From: an uncultured Alphaproteobacteria bacterium
GTDB taxonomy: Bacteria > Pseudomonadota > Alphaproteobacteria > CAAHEQ01 > UBA3637
DNA: 64,000 nt
Reading direction: 5' to 3'
NCBI GenBank assembly: GCA_934234055.1
Contig: CAKQGY010000007.1
Coordinates: forward strand, 19,571 to 83,570
Shown piece after piece: positions 24,191 to 32,574 of this stretch; position 1 is the stretch's first letter, and each line of letters starts with the position of its first letter. The position numbers and the translations under genes are program-made. The notes under the pieces were generated by a model. That model saw only the letters and a program-made list of their open reading frames with translations, was not told the DNA's origin and ran no database searches.

Positions 24191-25585
24191 ATGTCTTTGA
24201 AACGAACAGCTTTATTATTGACTTTAACCTGTTTTGCATTCCCGGTTGCCGCCGGCCTGCCCGAGGCTGTCCAAGCCTTTAACACGGCCGACTATGCCAA
24301 CGCGTATGCCGAGTTCACCGCTCTGGCCCAAGAGGGCAGCGCCACCGCCGCCTATTATCTGGGTCGTATGTATCAAGAAGGTTTGGGCGTCTCACAGGAC
24401 ACGGCTCAGGCTATTCATTATTTTGAGCAGGCCGATCGCGGCTACAACACCGACGCATCGGTACGCCTGGCACAAATGGCGATCAAGGGCGAGGGTCTGG
24501 CACAAAACACACCGCTGGGTATTGAATACCTCAAAAAGGCTGCCTATGCCGGCAGTGCCAACGCCCTTTACGAGCTTGGCCAATTATACGAACAAGGCAC
24601 CGGCGTTGACAAAGATTACCGCTATGCTTACGGTTTTTATTATATGGACGCGCTCAAAGGCGACAAACGCGGCCAATTAAAAGTTGCGCAGTATTCTTTG
24701 GCCGGTCGCGGAACACCTCAGGATTTTGATGCTGCCATCAAATGGTATACGCGTTCGGCCAACCAAGGCTATATCCCCGCTCAACAGGAATGGGCGAATT
24801 TGCGTGCTTCCAACCAACGGTTGCTGGCGCCGCTGGATGCCTATTCATGGTATAGTATTTTGGCTGCCTATGATTCGGGCGATGTCGGTAAAGAGGCCGC
24901 AGGCCGCCGGGACGCGTTGGGTTCTCGTTTCCAAAGCGACATCATCACAGCCCAGCAGAGAAAGATTATGAACTGGCGCCCCACTTCTCCCGAAAACAGT
25001 GTTCCTTTGGCCGAGCGCCAAAAGGCTGTTATGCCCACTATTCCGGGCTTTAATGACGAAAAGACCATTTCTTCCCGTCTGGAAGTCGGCAACTCCCTGC
25101 ATTCGGATGCATCGTTTTACGGCCTGGATCAGGGCTTGGTTGAAAACACCGTCCAAACAAACAATCGCACCGCTTTGGAGGATCAGGTTTCCCAAATCGC
25201 TTCTGCCGGTCAAATTGGTGTTTACGGCTATTACGGCGATGTATTGCGCAACCGCTTAAATGATTCCGCAGCCGCCAACGATTGGTATCGCCGGGGGGCT
25301 GAGGCCGGCGATGTCTATGCCCAATATCAACTCGGCAAATCTTATTGCGAGGGTCGCGGGATTGACCCCGACATCGGCACCTGCTACGGATGGCTTTTAA
25401 CGGCGGCCGACAACCCGCGCAAGCATTTTGCGCTCACGGTGCAAAACGCGCTGGACACGGTGCAAACCACAGCAACGGCCGAGGAACTGGACGCCGGCAA
25501 GAAACAAGCCGCTGAACGGCATCTCTCCACTGATCAAAAAACAAACGAAGAGCCCCAAAAACGCGGTTTATTTAACCTGCTTTAA
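24191..25585 (+). CDS. Exported Sel1-like repeat (SLR) protein
   Basis: A 464-residue protein. The start at 24191 is chosen for its signal peptide (MSLKRTALLLTLTCFAFPVA) and the GAGGAA site; an open frame begins further upstream in non-coding DNA. After the signal, Sel1-type repeats (about 36 residues each) run from residue ~25 to ~240, for example AAYYLGRMYQEGLGVSQDTA and ANALYELGQLYEQGTGVDKD, with a further block near residue 360-410 (AQYQLGKSYCEGRGIDPDI). Such solenoids bind other proteins in the periplasm, often in envelope stress or host-interaction pathways. The region between the two blocks (about 245-350) is not repeat-like. The C-terminus is charged. Confidence 0.85.
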   Translation: MSLKRTALLLTLTCFAFPVAAGLPEAVQAFNTADYANAYAEFTALAQEGSATAAYYLGRMYQEGLGVSQDTAQAIHYFEQADRGYNTDASVRLAQMAIKGEGLAQNTPLGIEYLKKAAYAGSANALYELGQLYEQGTGVDKDYRYAYGFYYMDALKGDKRGQLKVAQYSLAGRGTPQDFDAAIKWYTRSANQGYIPAQQEWANLRASNQRLLAPLDAYSWYSILAAYDSGDVGKEAAGRRDALGSRFQSDIITAQQRKIMNWRPTSPENSVPLAERQKAVMPTIPGFNDEKTISSRLEVGNSLHSDASFYGLDQGLVENTVQTNNRTALEDQVSQIASAGQIGVYGYYGDVLRNRLNDSAAANDWYRRGAEAGDVYAQYQLGKSYCEGRGIDPDIGTCYGWLLTAADNPRKHFALTVQNALDTVQTTATAEELDAGKKQAAERHLSTDQKTNEEPQKRGLFNLL

Positions 25586-25602
25586 GGGTTGCTTTACTTC
25601 CC

Positions 25603-25632
25603 AAATCCCTCCGTTCGGGGGGATTTTTTTTA
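25603..25632. terminator. Bidirectional terminator between the Sel1 gene and sod
   Basis: AATCCCTCC and GGGGGGATT form a 9-bp stem (one G-T pair) around GTTC, followed by TTTTTT on plus. The sod stop codon lies at its far edge. Confidence 0.8.
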
Positions 25633-26223
25633 CACCATATTGCCCGCTGCGAACACCCAGTTCATTTTGTCCCACAACGCCGTAGCATAGTCCGCCCGCC
25701 GGTTTTGATAGTCCAGGTAATAGGCATGCTCCCACACATCGACGCACAACAGCGGCACCTGCCCCCCGTGCACCAGGGGTGTATCCGCATTGCTTGTTTG
25801 CACAATTTTCAGGGTTTGATCTTCCTGCACCAACCACACCCACCCGCTGCCGAACACGCCCAGTGCCGCTTTGTGCCACACTTCGCGAAAGGCCGCCACC
25901 GACCCGAACGATTGCACAATCGCCCGGTGCAGTTTTTCAGGCATTTCCTGGGGCATCGGTGTCAGGCTTTGCCAATAGAAATCGTGGTTAAAGCACTGCG
26001 CCGCGTTATGGAACAGGTCCGTATAGACGCTATTCGCCGCGGCCGTCAAAATGATTTCCTTTAACGGTTTATCCGCCAGTGCTGTCCCCGCAATCAGGTT
26101 TTGCGTATTTTTGACATAGGTCGCATGGTGCTTGCCATAGTGCACGGCGACGGTTTCTTCGCTGATTGCCGGTGCCAAGGCATTCATCGCATACGGCAAG
26201 TTCGGTAAAGTCACATTCATCAT
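25630..26223 (-). CDS. Fe/Mn superoxide dismutase
   Basis: A 197-residue SOD. All four metal ligands are in place: His in VHYGKHHATYV, His in AAQCFNHDFYW, and Asp and His in VDVWEHAYYLDY. GSGWVWLV is also present. The FNHDFYW block and the length resemble the Fe type (sodB), but Fe and Mn forms cannot be separated safely by eye. It removes superoxide in the cytosol, which is useful for a fermentative organism meeting oxygen. Two ATGs in a row (26223 and 26220) follow AAGGAGGAA, so the exact start is uncertain by one residue. Confidence 0.93.
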   Translation of the reverse strand: MMNVTLPNLPYAMNALAPAISEETVAVHYGKHHATYVKNTQNLIAGTALADKPLKEIILTAAANSVYTDLFHNAAQCFNHDFYWQSLTPMPQEMPEKLHRAIVQSFGSVAAFREVWHKAALGVFGSGWVWLVQEDQTLKIVQTSNADTPLVHGGQVPLLCVDVWEHAYYLDYQNRRADYATALWDKMNWVFAAGNMV

Positions 26224-26272
26224 TTCCTCCTTTTGTTTCTTTCAACATATAGGGATCTTTATTGAAAAAGTC

Positions 26273-26301
26273 TTGCATTTTGAAAAAAAATCGGTTATGA
26301 T
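26273..26301 (+). promoter_or_regulatory. Promoter of tRNA-Leu(GAG)
   Basis: TTGCAT at 26273-26278 and TATGAT at 26296-26301, spacer 17 bp, end 12 bp before the tRNA. Confidence 0.65.
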
Positions 26302-26313
26302 AGGCTTTACCGT

Positions 26314-26398
26314 GCGGTTATGGCGGAATTGGTAGACGCTCAAGCTTGAGGTGCTTGTGGGGCAACCCGTGGAAGTTCGAGTCTTCTTAACCGCACCA
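26314..26398 (+). tRNA. tRNA-Leu (anticodon GAG)
   Basis: An 85-nt class II tRNA. The acceptor stem is GCGGTTA/TAACCGC and the anticodon stem CAAGC/GCTTG encloses TTGAGGT. There is a long variable arm, and A plus CCA are encoded at the end. It reads CUC and CUU codons. Confidence 0.95.
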
Positions 26399-26425
26399 TT
26401 TTTCAACATTTTGTGATAAAAGTCC

Positions 26426-26454
26426 TTGCACGCGCGTGTTTTTTGTTTTATACT
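26426..26454 (+). promoter_or_regulatory. Promoter of the HPt / response regulator / kinase operon
   Basis: TTGCAC at 26426-26431 and TATACT at 26449-26454 with a 17-bp spacer, 24 bp before the ATG. Confidence 0.7.
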
Positions 26455-26478
26455 GGCTCTATAACGAAAGGACACACG

Positions 26479-26940
26479 ATGCCAAAGCATACCGACATAC
26501 CTTCATTTTTTGCAGCACACATTGCCGCCGACAGTCAGTCCGAGAACAACATTCTGGTGCAAAAAGCCAAAATGGCCATCGCCGATCTGACCGAGGATTA
26601 TATTGCCCAACTGGAACAAGATATTCGTGATATGGATGATTTTTTGGCCCGTGCCGCCACCGCCGATGCCGAGACACGCTTTCGGCTAATTCGAACGGAT
26701 TTCTTTAACAAGATGCACGATATGAAAGGCCAAGGCGCCACTTTCGGCTATCCGCTTTTAACCGATATCGGGACATACACCTGCGATTTTCTGCGGCACA
26801 AAGTCGGTATTTCCGATGCGGATCTGACGGTGCTTAAAACAATGCTTTCGGACACTAAAACCGTCCTTAAAAAGCAAATCACGCATGCCGACAGTCCGGC
26901 GGCCGCACCCATTTTGGCTCATATTCAGTTAAAGGACTAA
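26479..26940 (+). CDS. Histidine phosphotransfer (HPt) domain protein
   Basis: A 153-residue all-helical protein. The HPt signature is the stretch NKMHDMKGQGATFGYPLL, with phospho-accepting His80 and the Lys three residues later. The helices before it (residues about 30-75) would pack into the four-helix bundle. It is followed after 6 bp by an OmpR-type response regulator and then a sensor kinase, so it probably shuttles phosphate in the same circuit. Start at 26479 is supported by GAAAGGA; an in-frame upstream ATG at 26413 falls before the promoter and is disregarded. Confidence 0.8.
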   Translation: MPKHTDIPSFFAAHIAADSQSENNILVQKAKMAIADLTEDYIAQLEQDIRDMDDFLARAATADAETRFRLIRTDFFNKMHDMKGQGATFGYPLLTDIGTYTCDFLRHKVGISDADLTVLKTMLSDTKTVLKKQITHADSPAAAPILAHIQLKD

Positions 26941-26946
26941 TCTGCT

Positions 26947-27621
26947 ATGCCCGCGCACATTTTGATTGTTGATGATGATAATCGCTTGCGGCGCCTGCTG
27001 CAACAATACCTCACCGACAACGGGTTTCAGGTTTCCCAGGCGCCCTCTGCGGATGAAGCTCTGCCGCTTATTCAGACGTTGCAGTTTGATTTGATTATTA
27101 TGGATTCGATGATGCCCGGCACAAGCGGCCACGATATGGTGCGGCGCCTGCGTCAGGACAAGAATCGCACCCCGATTTTGATGCTGACGGCTCTGGGCGA
27201 TGTGGACAATCGTATTTCGGGATTGGAGGCCGGTGCTGACGATTACCTCGGCAAACCCTTTGAACCCAAAGAATTACTCTTGCGTATCAACAACATCTTA
27301 AAGCGTGTAGCCGACGCCCTACACCCGACCAGCGTTGCTTTCGGCGCCTGTATTTTTGAACCCAAGACCGGTTTTTTAACCCGCGACGGCCAGGCTGTCT
27401 CCCTCACCGGATCCGAGATTGAATTGCTGCGTATTTTAGCCGAGCGTGCCGGCACCGCCGTTGCGCGTGAGGAGTTAAAAGAGCTGATGGATACGGATAA
27501 CGAGCGCACGATTGATGTGCAAATCACCCGCCTGCGCAAGAAAATTGAGACCGACGGCCTGCATCCGATCTGCATTCAAACCGTCCGCGGCCAAGGGTAT
27601 ATGCTGGTGGTTAAATCATGA
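26947..27621 (+). CDS. OmpR/PhoB-family response regulator
   Basis: A 224-residue protein with an N-terminal receiver domain and a C-terminal winged-helix DNA-binding domain. The receiver has the acidic pair in LIVDDDNR, phospho-acceptor Asp53 (IIMDSMMPG), Thr in MLTALG and Lys in GKPFEP. The winged helix has LTGSEIELLRILAE, TIDVQITRLRKKIE and VRGQGYML. It sits between the HPt gene and the kinase and shares four bases (ATGA) with the kinase gene. The target genes are unknown. PetR/OmpR-type regulators of alphaproteobacteria have this arrangement. Confidence 0.93.
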   Translation: MPAHILIVDDDNRLRRLLQQYLTDNGFQVSQAPSADEALPLIQTLQFDLIIMDSMMPGTSGHDMVRRLRQDKNRTPILMLTALGDVDNRISGLEAGADDYLGKPFEPKELLLRINNILKRVADALHPTSVAFGACIFEPKTGFLTRDGQAVSLTGSEIELLRILAERAGTAVAREELKELMDTDNERTIDVQITRLRKKIETDGLHPICIQTVRGQGYMLVVKS

Positions 27622-29018
27622 AGTCTTTGATTCTGTGGCTTGGGCGATGTTTGGCAGCGATCTGGGATTGGCTGCTTTACGGTCTGCGCGAGTTCAAGCG
27701 CACCATCACCCCGCACAGCCTGCTGACGCGTTTTCTTCTGATTATTTTAATGCCGCTGTTGATTTTGCAGGCGATTATCATGCTGGTCTTTTTCGATCGG
27801 CACTGGGACACGGTGGGTCGACGCCTGGCGCGCGATGTGGTTGGCGAGCTGGAACTCACCGCCGATATTTTGCAGAACCCGAACCTGCCCACAGACCAGG
27901 TGGACGCGCTGTTGGCCACGGTCAAAGAGAACCTGGGTCTGGAAGTTTCCTTTATCCCCGGCGCGCATCTGGACACGCTTTCTTCACCCAAAAGCAATAT
28001 GCCGATCAAGGCTCTTTTAGACGAGTTAAACGCTCAAAATTATCCGTTCACCGTGCACACGGCACCGGACCAGCAAACCGAGTTATCTCTCCAACTGAAA
28101 AACGGCGTATTGCAAAGCACCCTCCCGCGCAAGCGTTTTTTCAGCAGCACTGTCTATGTCTTTTTGGCATGGTTATTCGGTTTTTCGGCGCTGTTGTTCG
28201 GCATTGCCTTTTTGTTTATGAAGAATCAGGTTCGATCCATTCAGCGTCTCTCCCGCGCAGCCGAGTTATTCGGACGCGGCCAATCCGTCGCCCGTTTCAA
28301 GCCCGAGGGCGCCACCGAGGTTCGCCAGGCCGGCCGTTCGTTTTTAGAAATGCGCAACCGCATTCAGCGTTATTTAACCGAGCGCACCGGTATGCTTTCG
28401 GGTGTATCGCATGATCTGCGCACACCTTTAACGCGTATGAAGTTGCAGTTATCCATGGCGCCTCAAACCGACGCCGTGCGTGACCTGCTTTCCGATGTAT
28501 CCGAGATGGAGCATATGCTCTCCGCCTATCTGTCTTTTGCCCGGGGCGAGGGGCGCGAGACCCCCGAAGAAACCGATCTCAACGCTCTCTTGGACAGCAT
28601 TGTGGCCAAGCTCACCCGCGCCGGCCAGGACATAGATTTTCATCAAGAGGCCTCCCTCACCTGCTTGTGCCGACCGACCGATTTATCGCGGGCGCTCACA
28701 AATCTGCTGACCAACGCCGGACGCTATGCCAAATCCGCGCGCCTGACGCTGGGACGCTCTCACCAATTCGCGCGGATTGTGCTGGATGACGACGGCCCCG
28801 GCATTCCGCAGGAAAAACGGGCTGATGTTTTCCGCGCCTTTTATCGGATGGAGTCATCGCGCAATCTTCACACCGGTGGCGTGGGCCTGGGCCTGACGAT
28901 TGCGCGTGATATTATTCTCTCCCACGGGGGTGATATTGACCTAACGGACAGCCCGCTGGGGGGTCTGCGCGTCATTGTTTTACTGCCGCTGGACGCCCCG
29001 ACACGACCACGCAACTGA
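27618..29018 (+). CDS. Sensor histidine kinase (EnvZ-like)
   Basis: A 466-residue membrane kinase. Two transmembrane helices (around residues 38-60 and 175-200) flank a periplasmic domain of about 110 residues. A HAMP linker follows, then the dimerisation/phosphoacceptor helix with His265 (SGVSHDLRTPLTRMK). The ATP-binding domain has N box LTNLLTNAGRYA, G1 DDDGPGIP and G2 GGVGLGLTIA. It would phosphorylate the upstream response regulator; the HPt protein gives a possible third partner. The signal is unknown. Gene overlap of 4 bp means translational coupling. Confidence 0.93.
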   Translation: MKSLILWLGRCLAAIWDWLLYGLREFKRTITPHSLLTRFLLIILMPLLILQAIIMLVFFDRHWDTVGRRLARDVVGELELTADILQNPNLPTDQVDALLATVKENLGLEVSFIPGAHLDTLSSPKSNMPIKALLDELNAQNYPFTVHTAPDQQTELSLQLKNGVLQSTLPRKRFFSSTVYVFLAWLFGFSALLFGIAFLFMKNQVRSIQRLSRAAELFGRGQSVARFKPEGATEVRQAGRSFLEMRNRIQRYLTERTGMLSGVSHDLRTPLTRMKLQLSMAPQTDAVRDLLSDVSEMEHMLSAYLSFARGEGRETPEETDLNALLDSIVAKLTRAGQDIDFHQEASLTCLCRPTDLSRALTNLLTNAGRYAKSARLTLGRSHQFARIVLDDDGPGIPQEKRADVFRAFYRMESSRNLHTGGVGLGLTIARDIILSHGGDIDLTDSPLGGLRVIVLLPLDAPTRPRN

Positions 29019-29057
29019 CTCATTTTACGCGATTTTTCAAAATTTTTACCGGCCGAT

Positions 29058-29086
29058 TTGCATTTTTTCCACTTTCGTGTTATAAT
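29058..29086 (+). promoter_or_regulatory. Promoter of the basic coiled-coil protein gene
   Basis: TTGCAT at 29058-29063 and a perfect TATAAT at 29081-29086, spacer 17 bp; ATG at 29113. Confidence 0.75.
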
Positions 29087-29112
29087 AGAGACAGAGCGAA
29101 AGGAGTCCGGCC

Positions 29113-30213
29113 ATGCAAATACAACTCAATCTCAACGATGACATTCTGTTTGATTTAGAGCAAGTACGCCTGTTATCCCAGCGTCGTGTGGTATTAAACC
29201 GCGCGCAAAAGCAAGCCGTGCGCAGTCTCCCCTTGGCGCGTCGTGCGGCCGAGAAAGAGCGCCTGATTGCCGAGCGCACCGCGGCCAAAAAGGTCTACAT
29301 TCGCCAATGGCTGGACAAGATTGAAGAAAAAGTGCGTTTGTCGGACTTGCCGGCGGATTTGGTCAATCGGATTTTAAGTATGACCACCGCGATCAAGAAC
29401 CGAGGTATGACTTTTACTTACGACGCCGAAAAAGTCCTCACACAGTTAGAGGTTGATGTCCGTCAGGCCGAGCAAGCCAAACGCGAAGCCTCCGCGCCGC
29501 AAACAACACCTCAGGATATTATGGCGGCGGCTGCACCGGCGGTTTTGCTGGCTCCGTTTGTGCATGTCCGCTTTAACGCGCAGGAATACGACAAACGACT
29601 GGACACTTATGTCGCCGACAAAATCTTGCCGCAATTGGGCACCGGCACCGTCAAGCCTCTACCGCTGCGTAAACCCGATCCTGTCAAGCCGGGCAGCCTG
29701 TATAGTAAAAAGCATTATATGGCTCAGGCGAAAAAAGAGTCCGACCTGCACCAAGCCTTGATTAAACAGGTTCAAGAATCCGCACATGCGGCCGGCAAAC
29801 CGGTTCCCGAAGCCTCGGCGATTTTAAACGATTACAAGGCTTTGGCTCCCGTCCGGAAACGCTGGCTGGAACGCAAGATTTACAAGGACAACCCCAAGCT
29901 TAAAGAGCGTCATGATCAGATGGCCAAGATTATCGCGGCGCGCGAAATTGCCAAGGGTGCCGCACGCCTGCGTCGCAAACATGCGCAAAAAGAGGCTCGT
30001 CGCGTCAATCACCTGCAACGGCAACTGCGGCTGGCTCAACAAAAGCGCCCCAACCGCACCGGTTTAAATAACAAACTGTCCCGCTTGTCGCACCGCCGCC
30101 CACGGCCGATCGACACCCTCGGTAAAGACCGCCCGCTTTCCCACACCCAAAAGACGAAAGCGTTGCCTCGGGACTTACTGGTGCGCCACACACGCGTCAA
30201 AACCGTCGCCTAA
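29113..30213 (+). CDS. Large basic helical protein, unknown function
   Basis: A 366-residue protein with no signal peptide or membrane helix beyond one Ala-rich hydrophobic stretch (IMAAAAPAVLLAPFV, about residues 137-151). Residues 20-75 and 275-330 are rich in Arg, Lys, Gln and Glu with heptad-like spacing, so long helices or coiled coils are likely. The C-terminus is very basic (RRPRPIDTLGKDRP and following). It may bind RNA or DNA, or act as a cell-structure protein. It has a good promoter and AAAGGAGT ribosome site, so I take it as real. No family is recognised. Confidence 0.65.
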   Translation: MQIQLNLNDDILFDLEQVRLLSQRRVVLNRAQKQAVRSLPLARRAAEKERLIAERTAAKKVYIRQWLDKIEEKVRLSDLPADLVNRILSMTTAIKNRGMTFTYDAEKVLTQLEVDVRQAEQAKREASAPQTTPQDIMAAAAPAVLLAPFVHVRFNAQEYDKRLDTYVADKILPQLGTGTVKPLPLRKPDPVKPGSLYSKKHYMAQAKKESDLHQALIKQVQESAHAAGKPVPEASAILNDYKALAPVRKRWLERKIYKDNPKLKERHDQMAKIIAAREIAKGAARLRRKHAQKEARRVNHLQRQLRLAQQKRPNRTGLNNKLSRLSHRRPRPIDTLGKDRPLSHTQKTKALPRDLLVRHTRVKTVA

Positions 30214-30427
30214 CCCCAAGGCGTATCCCCCCCGTCGTCATTCTGAGGAGCGCAGCAATCCACCAACCCGCAAGTCAATATATTACCCTCCCCCAGGGTG
30301 AGTCCCTCCCTAAAACGCCAACCGCGCCCTTGTCTCCCCCGCCACGCCAACCACTCACCCCATCCCTTTTCCCCATAAAAAAACGCCGGCGGGTTTCCCC
30401 ACAGGCGAATATGAACATCAAAAGTTT
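30214..30427. other. Non-coding gap with a GTCATTCTGAGG-type repeat sequence
   Basis: This 214-bp gap contains CGTCATTCTGAGGAGCGCAG (30235-30255). That is close to a short motif (GTCATTCTGAG-GAGCG) that recurs between genes in many bacteria. No gene, hairpin terminator or promoter is evident apart from C-rich tracts. Confidence 0.35.
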
Positions 30428-30503
<76 letters not shown>

Positions 30504-30538
30504 ACAGAGCCCTTTTCTTATACACTATTTTTTTGGGC

Positions 30539-30567
30539 TTGTCAAGGGGCAATTTTTGTTTTATACT
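30539..30567 (+). promoter_or_regulatory. Consensus promoter giving a nearly leaderless transcript
   Basis: TTGTCA (30539-30544) and TATACT (30562-30567) with a 17-bp spacer. The ATG at 30574 is where transcription itself should begin. Confidence 0.7.
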
Positions 30568-30573
30568 GCCTTT

Positions 30574-31161
30574 ATGCAAAAAATGAAGATTTTTCTGACA
30601 GCCACCCTCACGCTGACCATTCTTTGGGTCGGCCTGATGCGCCTGACCGAGCAAGTCCTGATTCGCAATCTCCCGCGCCTGTTGGCCGACAACATGCCTG
30701 CGCTTTCCATCGGCAAAATAACACGCGCCGGTTGCATTTTTCAAGCCTGCCTCACGGCGCACAACCTCACTCTGTCTTTTCCTGATTCAGACCTCACAGT
30801 GCCCCGGCTCACGGCTCGCCTGACACCGGTATATCCCCCGCGGCTCACGCTGCAAACCCCGCCCGAAGGCGCGCTGATTGTGGACGCCACTTTGACCCCA
30901 AAACGCTGGGAAGTCCGTCAATTGTTCGCCCGGCTTTCCCCCCTCACAGTTCAAGCCCACGGCACCCTAGCCCCCGATTCAGGCGCGCTGTTCGTCCGGA
31001 CCACCGGCCTAAAATCCTATCTCACGCGCCTCAGTATTTTGCCTGCATGGCTGACCTACCTGGCCCAAGATTCAGCCCAAACCTTCCCTTTAACGCTCCG
31101 AAACGGTGCGTTGGCATACCAAGACATTCCACTGATTTATTTAGATTTTTGGCAGCGATAA
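30574..31161 (+). CDS. Membrane-anchored protein, unknown function
   Basis: A 195-residue protein. One N-terminal hydrophobic helix (residues about 5-25) acts as signal anchor; the rest alternates Leu/Thr/Pro-rich strands (for example LTLSFPDSDLTVPRLTARL, LTLQTPPEGALIVDATL) and looks like an extended beta-sheet domain of the periplasm. AsmA- or DUF2125-type envelope proteins have a similar look, but the match is too weak to name. There is no Shine-Dalgarno sequence and the promoter places the start of RNA at the ATG, which suggests leaderless translation. The 3' end overlaps the convergent lipoprotein gene by 25 bp. Confidence 0.6.
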   Translation: MQKMKIFLTATLTLTILWVGLMRLTEQVLIRNLPRLLADNMPALSIGKITRAGCIFQACLTAHNLTLSFPDSDLTVPRLTARLTPVYPPRLTLQTPPEGALIVDATLTPKRWEVRQLFARLSPLTVQAHGTLAPDSGALFVRTTGLKSYLTRLSILPAWLTYLAQDSAQTFPLTLRNGALAYQDIPLIYLDFWQR

Positions 31162-31502
31162 AAAGCGGTATTCGGTTCCATCAGGCGACAGTTAAACACC
31201 GCCCGCCCATCTGCCACCGCCACCAATCCGCGCTCGGCACAGGCCGCCTCGGCCAACGCCTGAACCTCGGCCGTGTCATGCCACAGAGGATTATAACACA
31301 CCGCCACGCGTTCAGGCCGAGATTGCCCCACCGGCGCCACCTGCCCGGCCTCGCGCCGTGAATCGACAAAAGGCGCCACCTCTGCGCAGGCCGTCAGCAA
31401 GAGCCCCGCTCCCCCAACGCCCGCGCACAGTGCCTTTTTGATAAAGTTGTTATTTTTCAAGCCCTTAAACACTTGTTTTAACGGATGCCAAAGATTTATC
31501 AT
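31137..31502 (-). CDS. Putative lipoprotein of an alphaproteobacterial Cys-containing family
   Basis: About 121 residues from the ATG at 31502, with GGAAG upstream. A GTG at 31472 is an alternative and would give a more normal signal peptide (lipobox LLLTAC). The mature part has VCYNPLWHDTAEVQALAEAACA, here read as VCYNPLWHDT and VQALAEAACA, and ends FNCRLMEPNTAFYRC. This pattern of Cys and FxC-x-Lx-P-xx-xFxC is one I associate with small alphaproteobacterial lipoproteins of unknown role. The 5' end overlaps the 3' end of carD, and its 3' end overlaps the convergent gene at 30574. Confidence 0.65.
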   Translation of the reverse strand: MINLWHPLKQVFKGLKNNNFIKKALCAGVGGAGLLLTACAEVAPFVDSRREAGQVAPVGQSRPERVAVCYNPLWHDTAEVQALAEAACAERGLVAVADGRAVFNCRLMEPNTAFYRCQKSK

Positions 31503-31989
31503 ACAGGATCGCTTCCACTTTGGCTTGTGCTTCGACTTCATTGATTTTATGCACGACGGCATATTCGGGTGCAAATCGACCCATCGCCTGCTCAAAGATT
31601 TGGCGTTCGCTATAAGTTTGTTCAGCGAAGTCCGGATTTTTATACAAGTCGCGCAAGACTTCCGCCACGGCCACCGGGTCGCCCGAGTTGATTTTCGTCA
31701 GGTATTCTTGCGAACGTTTGCTCCATTGGGCGCGTTTAATTTTTGCTTTCCCTTGCAAGGTATGTTCGGCGACTTTCATAACCGAGGCATCCGACACCTG
31801 GCGCAAACCGCTGTTTTTAGCTTTTGCCAAGGGAATACGCAGCATCATTTTATCTTTATTAAAGTTAATCGCAATCAGATCCAGACTTTGTCCGGCAACA
31901 TCTGTTTTTTGGATTTCTTTAACCTGTCCGACACCGTGCGCCGGATAGACAACGAAATCACCAGGATTAAATGTGTAGTCTTTTGACAT
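31465..31989 (-). CDS. CarD-family transcription regulator (RNA polymerase-binding)
   Basis: A 174-residue protein. The N-terminal Tudor-like RNA-polymerase interaction domain is FNPGDFVVYPAHGVGQVKEI, followed by a helical C-terminal domain with the conserved W (AQWSKRSQEYLTKI) and LRDLYKN. This is the CarD/CdnL family, which stabilises open promoter complexes, especially at rRNA promoters. The start MSKDYTF at 31989 follows AGGAGAAC; a longer frame extends into the promoter. A TATAAT lies at 32021-32026 on the minus strand, with TTTCAA 17 bp before it. Confidence 0.92.
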   Translation of the reverse strand: MSKDYTFNPGDFVVYPAHGVGQVKEIQKTDVAGQSLDLIAINFNKDKMMLRIPLAKAKNSGLRQVSDASVMKVAEHTLQGKAKIKRAQWSKRSQEYLTKINSGDPVAVAEVLRDLYKNPDFAEQTYSERQIFEQAMGRFAPEYAVVHKINEVEAQAKVEAILYDKSLASVKTSV

Positions 31990-32020
31990 ATCATGTTCTC
32001 CTTTCTGTCTGACAGGGGGC

Positions 32021-32049
32021 ATTATAGCACATTTTTTTCAATTTTGAAA
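32021..32049 (-). promoter_or_regulatory. Candidate promoter of carD
   Basis: TATAAT (32021-32026, minus) with a weak TTTCAA at 32044-32049 and a 17-bp spacer. Beyond it, the 314-bp gap from 32023 to 32336 holds the promoter for the next gene and otherwise AT-rich sequence with a short hairpin near 32258-32270. Confidence 0.5.
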
Positions 32050-32274
32050 GCACAAAATGCGATTTTCAGATTTTTTTTGCATATCTGTTTGAACTTCCCG
32101 ATTTTTTCATATAGTTCTCCCCTCTGCCTTTTTCCACTCCCCCACCCTTTCGTGTGTATCCTAGCCAAACCGGCCTTATTTATCGCTCTTTCGTCGGTTG
32201 CAATCCCGACACAGCATTTGACAGTTATCCGGGGTCGTATGCCCCCCACCGTTTCAACGCTTTTGCGTTTTTTA

Positions 32275-32303
32275 TTGCGTTATTTTTGATTTTGTGCTAT
32301 AAT
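32275..32303 (+). promoter_or_regulatory. Promoter of the small protein at 32337
   Basis: TTGCGT (32275-32280) and TATAAT (32298-32303) with a 17-bp spacer. Confidence 0.7.
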
Positions 32304-32336
32304 GGGGTCATCTTAACAATTCACAGGAGGTTTTTT

Positions 32337-32552
32337 ATGAGCAAGAAACAATTTATTCGCTATGACGCCGATCCCGAGATGACAATCGGTTGTGCGATTA
32401 CCGAAGCGGTCGAGCTCTCCAAACGCGCACACAAGCCGGTTGTGGCTCATGTGCGGGGCATAGCCGTTCGTGTCAATCGCCATACCAGCTTGGACGACGG
32501 CGTTTCGCGCTATCGCCAGGCCGTTGAACGCCTGACCCGCACCCGCACGTAA
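32337..32552 (+). CDS. Small soluble protein, unknown function
   Basis: A 71-residue protein with a strong ribosome site (ACAGGAGG) and its own promoter. The sequence has a patterned alternation (AITEAVELSKRAHKPVVAHV, then VRVNRHTSLDDGVSRYRQAV) that suggests helix-strand-helix structure. The longer open frame further upstream crosses the promoter and is disregarded. It is 22 bp before the Cys-rich secreted gene and probably co-transcribed with it. No family is recognised. Confidence 0.65.
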   Translation: MSKKQFIRYDADPEMTIGCAITEAVELSKRAHKPVVAHVRGIAVRVNRHTSLDDGVSRYRQAVERLTRTRT

Positions 32553-32574
32553 CCTCAACTCAACAGGAGAAAAA

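Noticed and set aside
27512..28414. 300-codon frame on the plus strand
   Set aside because: Overlaps the kinase gene in another frame; the kinase has clear domains.
32210..32260. tRNA-like stretch GGTTGCAATCCC
   Set aside because: No acceptor or anticodon stem around it.
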